In this document: positions 28,706 to 43,034 of the stretch, piece after piece
How positions within the stretch are numbered: position 1 is the stretch's first letter
Layout of the letters: each line of letters starts with the position of its first letter
Source: Ascaris suum
Lineage: Eukaryota > Nematoda > Chromadorea > Rhabditida > Ascarididae
Length of the DNA: 64,000 bases
Assembly: GCA_013433145.1 (NCBI GenBank)
Contig: CM024168.1
Span: 6,766,184-6,830,183 of the forward strand
Reading direction: 5' to 3'
Made by a program: the position numbers and the translations under genes
Notes under the pieces: model-generated
Seen by the model: the letters and a program-made list of their open reading frames with translations, nothing else
Database searches by the model: none
Told to the model about the DNA's origin: nothing

Positions 28706-29139
28706 GCGGACTCGAAGTACATGCGTTACAGAGATTGACGTATGTTGACACTGCTGACATATGCGAGCGATTTAAGAAAGCAATCGCTCGACGAATTACC
28801 GAAACCCCATCACTGACTCGAAGTGGCAACAGATGTCGTTTCTCAACAAGATCGTGGGTCTCTTCTAGAGATGTGAAGCAAACATCTGAAATTTGAGATA
28901 TGATAGGGATCATGACGAAAAGACGTTTATAAGTAGCACAAGTTTTGTGTTGCTTCAATTACGAGCGCTGAACAAGTGATCCTCTCTCTGTCTTGAAACA
29001 TCGCGAGTTTGGTGCTACTTCAATTGATAGCTTGTTGTGGAAGAAATCAGAGGTGTGCTGTTTATGTTTGACGAGATGGCGAGGGAAAGGATGTAAGGAT
29101 AGCCAGGTGTAGCTACTTCTTCGAAGTATCCTTGTCAGC

Positions 29140-29930
29140 CGGAACAGGCGCAAAACAAGGGAACATTAGTTCCCCGATATCCTCATCAACTCTCGAAGGA
29201 CTCTTGAGAAAGATGGAGACTGCAGATGGTTTCAATGTATTCAGCAAATAACTCCAAATGCTTCTCTTTGCGGAAGAAGTTCTACTCGTTGCCGATAACC
29301 CAAAAAACTTGCAGTATTCACTGAACGAGCTCAACAAGAATGCCAAGAAAATTGGGCTCAGCATTTGCAAATGCAAAACGAAGTGGATGAAGAATGCATT
29401 CTGTCTTTAGTTTCCCATGAAGCTCGATGGTGAAAATATCGAACTCGTGGAACAGTTTGTACACTTAGTTTAGATTTGCTAATGAGCGGCGATTTGAGTC
29501 AGGAATTAAGCAGATGAAAAGGAGCGCATTGGCTAATATTCACCAAGCTCAACGATATCTATTGCGACCCAATGATAAAAATGTCCGTAAGGGGAGAACT
29601 CTTCACTTCGACGGCCATCCCTGTTCTTCTGTGAGGAGCGAAATGTGGAATATCAGACTCGCTGAAGAAAACAAACTAGCAGCGACCCAGCGAGCAATGG
29701 AAAGGCGAACGGAAAGTATCAGCAAACTGCAACACACAACAAACGAAGAGTTGCGTTCTGGATCCGCGGTGAAGGATATCGTTGAAGAAATGTACAAAAG
29801 AAAACTAAGGTGGGCTGGTCACGAAGCCAGGTTAAATGACTGTAGATGGACTAAGTAAATCTTCTAGTGTAACCAAGAGACATAAAACGATCACGCGGCA
29901 GGCCGCAACAAAGGGGGAAGACCCGCTGAG
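29140..29930 (+). pseudogene. Broken RTE-type non-LTR reverse transcriptase, C-terminal part
   Basis: In one frame around 29147-29400 the translation reads KQGNISSP, then LQMLLFAEEVLLVADNPKNL, then NELNKNAKKIGLSICKCKTK, then KTKWMKNAFC, followed after a stop by KLDGENIELVEQFVHL. This is the order of the RTE polymerase: the GD-IS-PKLF motif, the catalytic (F/Y)ADD box, the thumb and the YLG region. A second piece at 29690-29870 gives EELRSGSAVKDIVEEMYKRK then RWAGHEARLNDCRWTK, the conserved RTE C-terminus. Stop codons interrupt the frame and the catalytic box reads FAEE, so the copy is dead. No endonuclease domain or 5' half was found. It lies between the two inverted repeats. Confidence 0.85.
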
Positions 29931-31452
29931 GCGCCTGTACGTATTTACTTGGATGCGGAGGGCTCAGGATCGCTATAGATGGAAGAGTTGCCAGCTGCAT
30001 CGATGGGAGGAACGATGAAATCGACGAAATCACGGCTGTTTAAAGTATTCAAAGTAAGGTAGCCTTGCCAGACTCCATCCGTCGCAGTGCACATATGGAT
30101 GTCTAAGTCGAAGCATAGCGCTGCAGCCATTGAGTCAATGTCGGCTCCCCAACGCAGAGTATCCACACTGTTCAGCGCTATGTCCCGTTTCCATTACAGC
30201 ACTTCGCCTACACTGAATGGATATGAACATCTCTGAAATCTACTCACATTCATTTATGATCTGAACTCTCATTTTAAAGCATTGTCTAGGGATTCCTCTG
30301 AAGTAGTGAATTGTATTGTAACATTCAAAACGATAACTATCCAAAGCTCAGTCTTCTGCGATATGTGAAGGTGATGAGAATCGATCGGATATCTGGGTGA
30401 TGATGCCCCGTTCCCCTGATGCAACACGCGAGTGCTCTGAAAGGTCGAAATGAATCGCTTGCTATCTAATGCTAACGCCACATTCCATTGTTAGGAGCCT
30501 TTCTTGTGCGAAATGAGCATGCTCGGAGCAGCCCTTAACATCCTAACGGCACTTGCAAAAATGCGTTGCCTAATAACTTTCTGAAGGTTGAGCACTGCAC
30601 GCGGCTTATGCCGTTAACAAGCTTCCGATCCGCTTGAGTCGACTTATGACAAGCTCTCTCTTGGATGGTTTCGGGTGCGAGAAACTGCTTACCATGATGC
30701 ACGGTTTAAAAACAATTGCCACACCTCTGACTGCATCGTCACTCATTCTTCTGGTTTCTTTATCGACTTGGAATGAACACGAGTCGGTGGACAGGTAACT
30801 TGCATGTGAGCCAAGTAATTAGTCTAAACTTATTCAGCCATTCTAGATTATTGGCTCGAAACGAGTGCTCTTGATAGTCCCATCTTCTTTACGATCTTCT
30901 CCACATCTTACGAGTTGGCTTCTTTGGCTAGAGCTGCGCACTTAAAATGACTGCTTATATTGAAGGTTTCCTGCTTTGTAACCAACTGTGGTCGCCTGCC
31001 ATGTAATTCGCAATTCTTCGAATTGGGAGCATGTCGCCTTCGGGCTGCCTTCGCCTTCACAATCCTGACTTGTCTATGTCGGAGAGCAAGTGCTGCATGC
31101 AATCAAACTATGTCAGTGCAATGAACTAGACGCTGAAAGCGTCGATTGGCTTTTTTACCATCAAGCGAACTTGCAATGCCCGTTATCGGTATGCCTATAC
31201 GGGAAAGAAATGAAGTGATGGAAACCTGGAACTGTCGAACTGAAGAATTCATAACCGATGCATATAACAATCGCACGAAAGATCCATTCATGAAGAGTCA
31301 CAGAGAGTTTAATGCAACTTAAGAACGATTGGGTCATTTCATTAAACTGCCGAGGGTCATTTCATGAATTCAGTTCACCAATAAGAACACAGTGTCACGA
31401 ATGCACCAGAATAACGCATAAGATAATGCATAACGCGACAGTGAAATTTATG

Positions 31453-31560
31453 GCAATTGCGCGTCGTGTAAGAAATTGATCTTATAGGAAAATTCTTGTT
31501 TTTGTCTCAGGTTATTATTAATGATTCTGATAGAGTTTTTAATGCTCTTTATGATGTGCC
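31453..31560 (-). repeat. Third, partial copy of the inner inverted-repeat sequence
   Basis: From GGCAATTGCGCGTC to TGCTCTTTATGATGTGC this stretch repeats the inner half of the right arm (31633-31735) in the same orientation, with about 85-90% identity. It lies 70 bp inside the right arm and looks like an older tandem duplication of the arm. Confidence 0.8.
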
Positions 31561-31625
31561 TAGCCACTCTTCCCAAATCTTGTTCCTTTATACACTTATA
31601 GGCCCTGATATATCGGTGACCCTGC

Positions 31626-31883
31626 AATTTTTGTCAATTGCGCGTCATATAAGAAATTGATCTTATAGGAAAGTTCTTGTTTTTGTCTCAGCTTATTAAT
31701 GATTCTGATAGAGCATTCAATGCTCTTTAAAATGTGCTGAAAGTCGTCTTTCGAATTTTGTTTCCTTACGGTATATTTTCATATTTACTGCGACATTTTT
31801 ATTGCAGGGTGACCACTACCGCGCCGCTCTCTGAGGACGCGCGCGGTCTCCCTCCATCTCTCTCATGCGCCTGCGCTTGTGGT
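31626..31883 (-). repeat. Right terminal inverted repeat
   Basis: Reverse complement of 28449-28705. It is flanked outside by TCAAATGCGTCG, with no match to the bases outside the left arm (TATACTTAG), so a target-site duplication is not visible. Confidence 0.85.
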
Positions 31884-33045
31884 CAAATGCGTCGACTCCA
31901 AACCTACACCGTTTTATGCGGGGCGCAGGCTGTGTCTGCTTGGCACTTATTGGTTTTTCCCTCGCTTGTCGTTGATGAACGGTTTCTTTTCAAATGACAG
32001 TATGGCAACGGGGCTTCTATTCGGGTAAATGTTGCGATGCAAGTATCATTGTATTTCGATTCAAATCTGGAAATAATTCACAAGTGCTCGGAGTTGGAGA
32101 GAGTTTAGTAGTATTTCAAGGACAGCTGGTGATGGGAATTCATGACAACAAGTTTGATTTCCCTAGCAGAGGTTAGGGCGGAAATGGCGATCGCATCAGG
32201 TGCATGTATCAAAGTTAGTTCTATTGCAAACATTGCAATTCTACGAAAAATTGACACATATCTTTTAGGCAATATTGCCGTGAAAACTACAAATCGGGTT
32301 TATCGACTGCTTGCTAGTAGTAATTCTCAGAAGTTTAAAAAGGCGTTGAAGGTGAAAAAACAACAAAAAACGACAACTTGCGTAGTATTAGCAGAACTGA
32401 CGTCCCTCTCTAAGCGACGTCCGGCAAGTGCTCCATCAGCTGTAAGTAGAGATGCTGCTCGTCACTAAATGGTTCGAGCGTTTGGCATATGGGTCGGCTG
32501 AAATCTTTCTTTTGAAATGAATATTTTAGACGCCGTGCGATTATCGGTACTCGTCGCGGCTGATCGTATCTGGAATATTTTAATACTCTTACATTGAGAT
32601 ATATGTTAGGGCTTACAAAACTTACCCGAAGCCATCAACCCAGCACTTCACTGAAGTTTTAGTTCCCCATACCCGTAGGCTAATCAAACTACTGGAAAAG
32701 CCCCTGCGTTTCTCCACCCCAGTGTTCCATCACTATAGTCTTTGTTCAGAAGAGAGGGTCTCTAGCAGAATTGGGAACTCTGTCACGAATAGAATTGTAC
32801 CGTTATAGAATTCACCCCTTCGAGGTTAGGCCGTTCCGGCAGTTTCATAATTCAGAGCCGTAAGGCGGATTGGACCAATTTATTTTGCAACTCAAAACTT
32901 AACAATGGTTCGTTCGTTTATGGTCACCGTGGGTACTGATTGTTAACTTTCATACTTTTATTGTAGTGTTGTGTTGCTGTGATGACTGAAGCTTTATTGA
33001 AGCCTTTTATGAGTAAATGACTTGATTTGATGCACCAGTGAGTTA
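31884..33045. other. Intergenic region upstream of APC10
   Basis: Contains only short unrecognised frames (for example 32142-32468 plus, basic and Ser-rich). It should hold the APC10 promoter. The bases GATGCACCAG just before the ATG could be a trans-splice acceptor. Confidence 0.35.
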
Positions 33046-36805
<3,760 letters not shown>

Positions 36806-36999
36806 TAATTAGAAAACTAGGTGGAACGTGCGGTAAATTGCGATTGAATAGAGGAAGTGAAGGGGACCCTGTTATCGCATCCTGAAATTGCCTCTACAGA
36901 CTGCATATAGTGATGCGAAAAGTTGCGACGCTTTTGGGAGTGAACAGTGAATGGAAACCTTGTGCGCATGGAATGACCTTTTGTTGTATTATTTATTTC

Positions 37000-37005
37000 A
37001 ATAAA
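37000..37005 (+). terminator. Poly(A) signal AATAAA of APC10
   Basis: AATAAA 195 bases after the preferred APC10 stop at 36805. The minus-strand gene ends at 37036, so the two transcripts converge with almost no spacer. Confidence 0.6.
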
Positions 37006-37035
37006 AGGATTGGATAATTCCGCACCAGTAAGGTC

Positions 37036-40000
37036 TTAAATTATTTTATATAACAGTGCAAGGTGATGCTTCATTTGGCGCATTTGCCAGTTTTGAAAAT
37101 AGCACACCCTTTTCGATGTGTGAAGCATCTGATCGACAAGATCGTTTAGTGGAAGCGCGCTGCGTACCGTAAACGAGATGAGCGATGGTTCATTATTGGA
37201 CGATATGGGCAACATAAGCTTTTCTAATGATTCGAAATCGTTTAGTGAAAATGCAGGATTAAGTTGGGTTATGTTGAGTGCTGATAGAATTGAATTAATT
37301 TGTGGGAGGAAGACGGGCCCTTGGAGATGGCAAAACTCTAATAGCGTTGCGTTAACGATAGCGAACTGCTCACGGACATTACGGGACCAAAGTGAACAAG
37401 AGAGAATTTGAAAGAGGAAACATTCGTCGGACTTCAGCCAGATAGCAACTTTCATCTGACATTTGAGAGGGAGGACTGCTTACCGCTGTGCAAATCACAA
37501 CATTTCGACATTCTTATACGATAAAATCTGATTGGGGTTAATAAATATGCCTTCCAGACAGATGAAAGTTGTGGGCCCAGCACGAACGAGGTTTGACACC
37601 GACGTAAGATCGTTGCTTGCAACTGGTGTTGATGCAAGCAATATCCCCGCTACTTTCACCTCCTCGAGAATGGCCTTCTTTTCAAGTGTACGGTAATCTT
37701 TGGATTCACGTCTTTGTTCCTCTCCACGTTCCCGGTCGCCTTTTAATGTTGATCGTTGACGGTTTTCGATTGCATCCATACGTTCCCCGTTCACTGTGTA
37801 AATATTGTTAATTACCTCTGCGGCTATAATCATGCACGCAAACAGAAGGTGATCGGGTGCATCCAAGTGGCCTTCGACTGAATTCATTGAAAAGTTTGGC
37901 ACCGAAGTTTTTAAATTACTAAGAAGTTCACCAGTACTAAGGAATGGCGGTTATGCTGTTGCATCAGCATTGTAGGTTTATTTTCTCGTATGATATCGTT
38001 ACGGGTATGCGAACAGTTGACTTTATCACATCCGAATTACATGAGGAGATCTCTTTGCTCCGAGCATCGGTTATTCTATTTGATTGTGTCCAGTATATCA
38101 TCTCGTTTTCAAAAACACTTCTGGTGGAGTTTCTGCTTTCTTCAGTTGAGGTTGCAGCGATGTTGCTAGAAATTATTGATAGGCAATCATATTATTGTTT
38201 CGTTCTTGTTTAACGCTGTTCTTGGGAATTTCCATGTTCTGCCAGTTTGATAGTGCTATTTGTCGATGTTTGTCGGTATAGTGGTATGTGTGTATGTATT
38301 TATTATTTTATTATGTATATGAGAAGCATAAAACGGATGTATATCCAAGTAAAGTGACTGATGCGGGTCATGTGGAAGGATTTATTCAATCCGATGCTTT
38401 TTCCTTAACCATTTTAAAAAAATCCACGCACAAATGCAAGGGAATTGGGCAGATTGGAGCCTTATTCGAGCGGCGTAACCAGAAGAAGAGAATATTGAGA
38501 GAACTCCCATTCCTGAAGAATTTTTCATCGTATTGTCTAGAGAGAAGAGAATGCACACAGTAAGACAAGAGCAAAAAAAAGAAACTAAGGATGTACGTTC
38601 ACCTTGAAAAACTTTGCCGGCTGTGCGTATTAATAGAGGACGCAATGTGCTACGCGCTATGGATGAGTTGAATATATGCAAATTTCATTATCGCATTTCA
38701 TTACCGATTGTGCTTTTTACCTGGCGTATGACCTACACCTAATGAAGTTTGCCATCGAATGGTGGCATTGAGTGTATTTCTTGAAATAAAAGAACGAACA
38801 ACCTTTCCGGCTCTGGGATCGCCGTACTGCCTTGCTATGAGTGTTGAATCGGTTTCCTGTTAATGTTGTTAGTGCCGTGGAACTCATTCATCTTTTAAAC
38901 TGCGGCTGAGTGATCCCGATCGTCACACTAGTTGTACTTGCAGCGTCATTTTCGATTTGGGTTTCTTTATGCTGATATTATTTGTGGTTCTAAGCTTTGC
39001 TTCATATGCATTGTACAATCCATCCTTCAAATGAAATTAGCGAATTGTGCATCGACGCTTTGCTGCACCGTCGACTCACCTTCATTTATCGTTGATGACT
39101 CTGAAGTTTTTTTCAGCAAAGAGCTTTGCATATAGAGATTGATTCTTCGAATCATGTAACCTTGCACATAAGGTGCAAATCTTTTACCAGCTAATGGCGT
39201 AGCAACTCAATGTTCGAAGTGGAGGTCGCACGAAACTCTTTATTTGGTCATCGATCGTGTTGATATTGCATCCATTCTGGCATTAGCTCAAGAAAAACCT
39301 CATCATCAAAAATGTGGCGTATGAGCGGCAAAAAGTCACTCAGATGCTTGAAGAATTTGAGTGGGAGAGTGGTCTTGTAGTGCGTCGATATAAGGATACG
39401 TACAAGAGCATTCCTTGTTAGGAAGTTCGATCCCCATAAAAAAGAGATCACAGGCCAGTGCTCATAACCTCCAACATATTCACAAATGTTTGCATTTTTT
39501 TATCCGTTCACAAATGTAAATGTGGTGTGTGAAGGCGTTGACCATTTATGGAAGAGGTTCTCTATTCAGGGCGTGATCTCAAAAGTGTGTGAAATTCGGG
39601 AAAAGGTGATCTGCTAAGCAAAAGAAGGGCCTTCTAAGGCCGAAAAATGCATAAAAGGAAGAAGGATATGCGATACTCGGTAGGGCTAATGAAATGCATG
39701 CTGACCGTAATTACTGCCAAAAAATGAATTGTTCGCAAACTTCTTTTCCATTATTCATGAGTTGAGCTAATGTAAGATGCACGTTTATTAGGCGCATTAC
39801 CTCTTCGACCTCTAAAGCTGCTGATCCTAATTTCTGGAGAAAGCTCTTCCCGTTCTCTGGAAAGTTCTTCTGTATCCCCTTCACCCATCTTGAAAAAGCC
39901 ACCAGTATAAGCGTTGATAGTTATCGCGCAGTGAGTCATACATCATCCGTTTGAAAGATTTTGAAGTGATTAAGAAAGGAGTTCGATTTTGAATCGCATT

Positions 40001-42800
40001 TCTTCTCATATGCTAAACGCTTTCTAAAAAACTTCCAACTATGTCGCAATTGATTTATTGTGTTAACGATAGGATCCGGTAGAAAAGACTGCTTCATACG
40101 CCAGAGGTTTAATTCCGTGATGAGCGAGGTCGCTTGATAATAGTCAGTGATGTTTTCGACAACATTTTGAGTGTGTAGACTGTTTGCTGATAATTTCAAA
40201 ATCAGGCACAATTTTTGAGAGCGGTCGGTGGATGTCAGTGAGCTGCGAAAAGATGTGGACTGGGTGAGTGGACGATTAAAGAATATTGTAATTCGATCAG
40301 ATAAGTTTCGTCTATTTGAAATCAGCCACGATGATAAATGTTATCCAGTAATCAATGATGTTCCATTCCAAATATTAGATGGATGCGACGGTGATGTATG
40401 AACCGAAATTCGTTCCGCGATGAAGTGGGATTCCCCAATGTGCCAAAATTACAGGTAAGGTGTGCAAAGTCAATTGAAATATATCGAACATTTTCTATGA
40501 ATTAATACGTTCACTTGTCACCTAGTTTCTGAATGGTGGTCACCATTGTGGTTGTTGTGGTTGCTGCCATATGATCTTTGATATTAAGCGTAAGTTCACT
40601 AGCCTAGCTTCCCGCAAAGTTCCCCAGGAATGCCACCAGTGCGGTCAAAGTTGCCGTCGTGAATCATTCGAATGTCGACTCGTTAAGACAGTCTGGAAAT
40701 CCTCTTTCAAGGTAATTGACTTGAAGCTATTTGCCCTCCGCTCTGGAGAACGGTGTATTCATCGACGCCACTTGCAACGGAAGACCTGTAAGCATAACAT
40801 CGGTGCAAACTGTTTTCAGAGCAGAGCAGATGTGGCGGTCTCTGCCGTCACTGCAAAGGCAAGCAAGTGCCGACTCGATCAGCGTGATCTCCCTCAGTCT
40901 GGTGCCTTCTCTGCCGATTTCTGCAGCCTTCAAGATGCTTTTATAGTCTCCAAACCTCTGTCTGTATTTGCTTTCGTCTCTTCTGGAACACTTCATCCAT
41001 ACTCTTCTCAATTCTTATTGAGTTCAGATTTTCCGTGTTTTCATTTGCGTGTTGTCTCTGACAATTTTTCTTCACTCAGTGAATAATGACCTCTCTTTGT
41101 TTCCGCTTCTCTCTCTCCCTCTCCCTCACTGTTGCTATCCTCACGTTTTAGACGTCTGTCTGGATTACTGCTTTTGCCATCATTTCCGTTGATTATCCTG
41201 CACTCTTCCTCGGCATGCTGAAATAAGTAAAAGATTAACTACCCCATTTTTAGACTTCAAACAGCAACCGAAAAGAAAAGAAACCATCCTTACTTCTCAG
41301 TTACGGGTATATTTATCACCGCTTTAAACCACATTTCAGCCGTCGTTCACCTCACCAAATTTGGCTGTTAATTTTTGGAGGGGTCGACATTTGCTGATGC
41401 AGTTCGGTTCATTCATCAATAGCTGATATGAAAGTAATAGGCGACCCCCAGGTCGCAAACTCCCAGGATTAATGGTTGATTAACCAACAGTTCACATCAT
41501 ACCTTGCCATCTGCCCTAGAGATCTCCTCCATAAGTGCTCCTCCTCCATCAATAAGAACGACAATTTGAAACAAACACGATGAACTCCAACCCAAATTTC
41601 GGAGTTTCTTTGATTACTTCGCATTCAAATGACAAATGCAGATCAAGAGTTTCGGGAATGAGGGAAGTTCCACGTTTCCAATCTCGGGGAAATCCATCTT
41701 TGTTCGGAGCAAAAATTTTCCTTATTTTCGCACATTTTTTTCGACCAAATCGAGACTTGCCATTTACGGTTTCTTCGAAGTAGTCTTTATCAAATAATCT
41801 CGTTGGTAAAGGATTTTCAACTTCATGTAAAGCCGTCACTGGCAGTGTGCCAATTGACAGGCTGGAAAATTGTGAGGCAGAGGATGTTTTGAAAGTGTCG
41901 GAGCGTATGTCTTTCCAGTCACTTTTCCTGAATAGCGCAATTACATCAGCAACAAAGGATTGGGGGGGGGGGGGGGTGCACGTAAAGGAATCGGATGGCG
42001 TGATGCCTCATTCGAGCGTCCCGTTTGTTTTCGGTGATCTTTGACGTTCTCAGAAGCGAAGTTTTTCTGCCTCATCTGACATGTTGTTCCAGTAGTCGTA
42101 TCCCCATGCAACTCAGTGCGTTCTGTTTGTGAGTTGCGCACAACGATTTGCATATTGCTTCAGATTTCCGTGACTTCCTTTCCTTCTCCTTTTTGCAATG
42201 TTCTGTGGAGAAATTTGCACAAGCGCATTATGCGAAAGTCGTGTCTGTCTGTGTGTATTTATGTCAGTATTCCATGCTGTCCGACGTCGGAAACAATCGA
42301 AGCTCGGGTAATGAAGTCGGATCTTCATGGTATACGTCATACTTAATTGGCGTAAAGTTCGCAAGCCTTTTTTGCGACTGTTGAGTTGCATTTTACGTCG
42401 GATAGGATCTTTCTTTTCTATTGTTTATGTGCCAGTATTGTAATTTCATTCCTCATTTATGGTACTTGTGACATCACCAAAGTGGAGGTGTTTTACCTGA
42501 CAATTCCGCCCCTCAAAGAAATGCGCTCTTGCCTGTCGCTACCCTTCCACTCCCAAGCCGGATCAACAAGTTCTTTGTGTAAGAACTTTCGAGTTTTGCA
42601 CGAGTAGATTGTTTTGAATGCTTTGTAATTTGGTGATAATTTACGACAAGGTTGATGCAATGAGCGGAATGCAAAAGCGCCCACCGTGCCAACTTCTGTG
42701 GCACGCTTTCCCACTCGCTCAGGAGGATGGCTGTGTAGCCGGCAGCTAGTATCGAATGCTTTCCCTTCTGCACTCGTTTTAACACCTTGTGATTTGCCAT
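37036..42800 (-). CDS. Unidentified multi-exon gene, exon structure unresolved
   Basis: I do not recognise the product. A run of minus-strand frames has coding-like composition, from 5' to 3': about 42800-42600 (MANHKVLKRVQKGK, LLSEWESVPQKLARWALLHS), 41839-41560 (RLFDKDYFEETVNG, PRDWKRGTSLIPETLDLHL), 41000-40727 (LREITLIESALACLCSDG), 40211-39942 (NVVENITDYYQATSL), 39900-39755 (SFLQKLGSAALEVEEVMRL), 39451-39248 (LPLKFFKHLSDFLPLIRHIF), near 38650-38604 (STLRPLLIRTAGKVFQ), 37902-37500 (LDAPDHLLFACMIIAAEV, LVRAGPTTFICLEG) and 37455-37036. Amphipathic, Leu-rich helices dominate, as in helical-repeat scaffold proteins, with no catalytic motif or membrane segment. I could not close all splice junctions, so it may be more than one gene. 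It is divergent from the LysM gene and convergent with APC10. Confidence 0.45.
41962..41976. repeat. Homopolymer run of 15 G
   Basis: Fifteen consecutive G in the span of the unidentified minus-strand gene, probably in an intron. Confidence 0.85.
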
Positions 42801-43034
42801 CAAAGGTCGACTTATTGAAATGACTGTAGCAATAAATGACAGTAATTTACGGTAAACAATAAAACATGAGACTTATCTCTCCAGTCGTGCTGCTCTCTTA
42901 ATAGGCTCATTCATCAGTGGATGTCATTGTGGGTTATTTGTTCCTTGAGAATACGAAAGCACCTTTATTAACCTTCAGTGCATTTCAGATTTAATCACCA
43001 CTCAATTTTCCGCATATATTTTCAGATAGGTATA

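Larger units (their letters stand above)
28449..31883. mobile_element. 3.4-kb element with 257-bp terminal inverted repeats and an internal RTE remnant
   Basis: The sequence 28449-28705 reappears as its reverse complement at 31626-31883 with roughly 92% identity by eye; the inner 110 bp are almost identical. The outer ends read CCACAAGCGC and GCGCTTGTGG. The outer third of each arm is GC-rich (GACCGCGCGCGTCC, GAGCGGCGCGGTAGTGGT), unlike the surrounding AT-rich DNA. No target-site duplication is clear at the edges and no transposase is visible between the arms. The interior holds a decayed RTE reverse transcriptase and otherwise unrecognised sequence. It may be a nonautonomous DNA transposon into which an RTE copy inserted, or two inverted copies of one repeat. 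It separates idha-1 from APC10, which diverge from it. Confidence 0.8.

Noticed and set aside
36900..37018. Alternative APC10 last exon reading RLHIVMRKVATLLGV
   Set aside because: In frame with a fair acceptor, but it codes through the AATAAA and resembles the family less than the exon at 36721.
40571..41086. 171-codon plus frame, the longest in the window
   Set aside because: The minus strand here reads more like protein and fits the chain of minus-strand exons; the plus frame has no family features.
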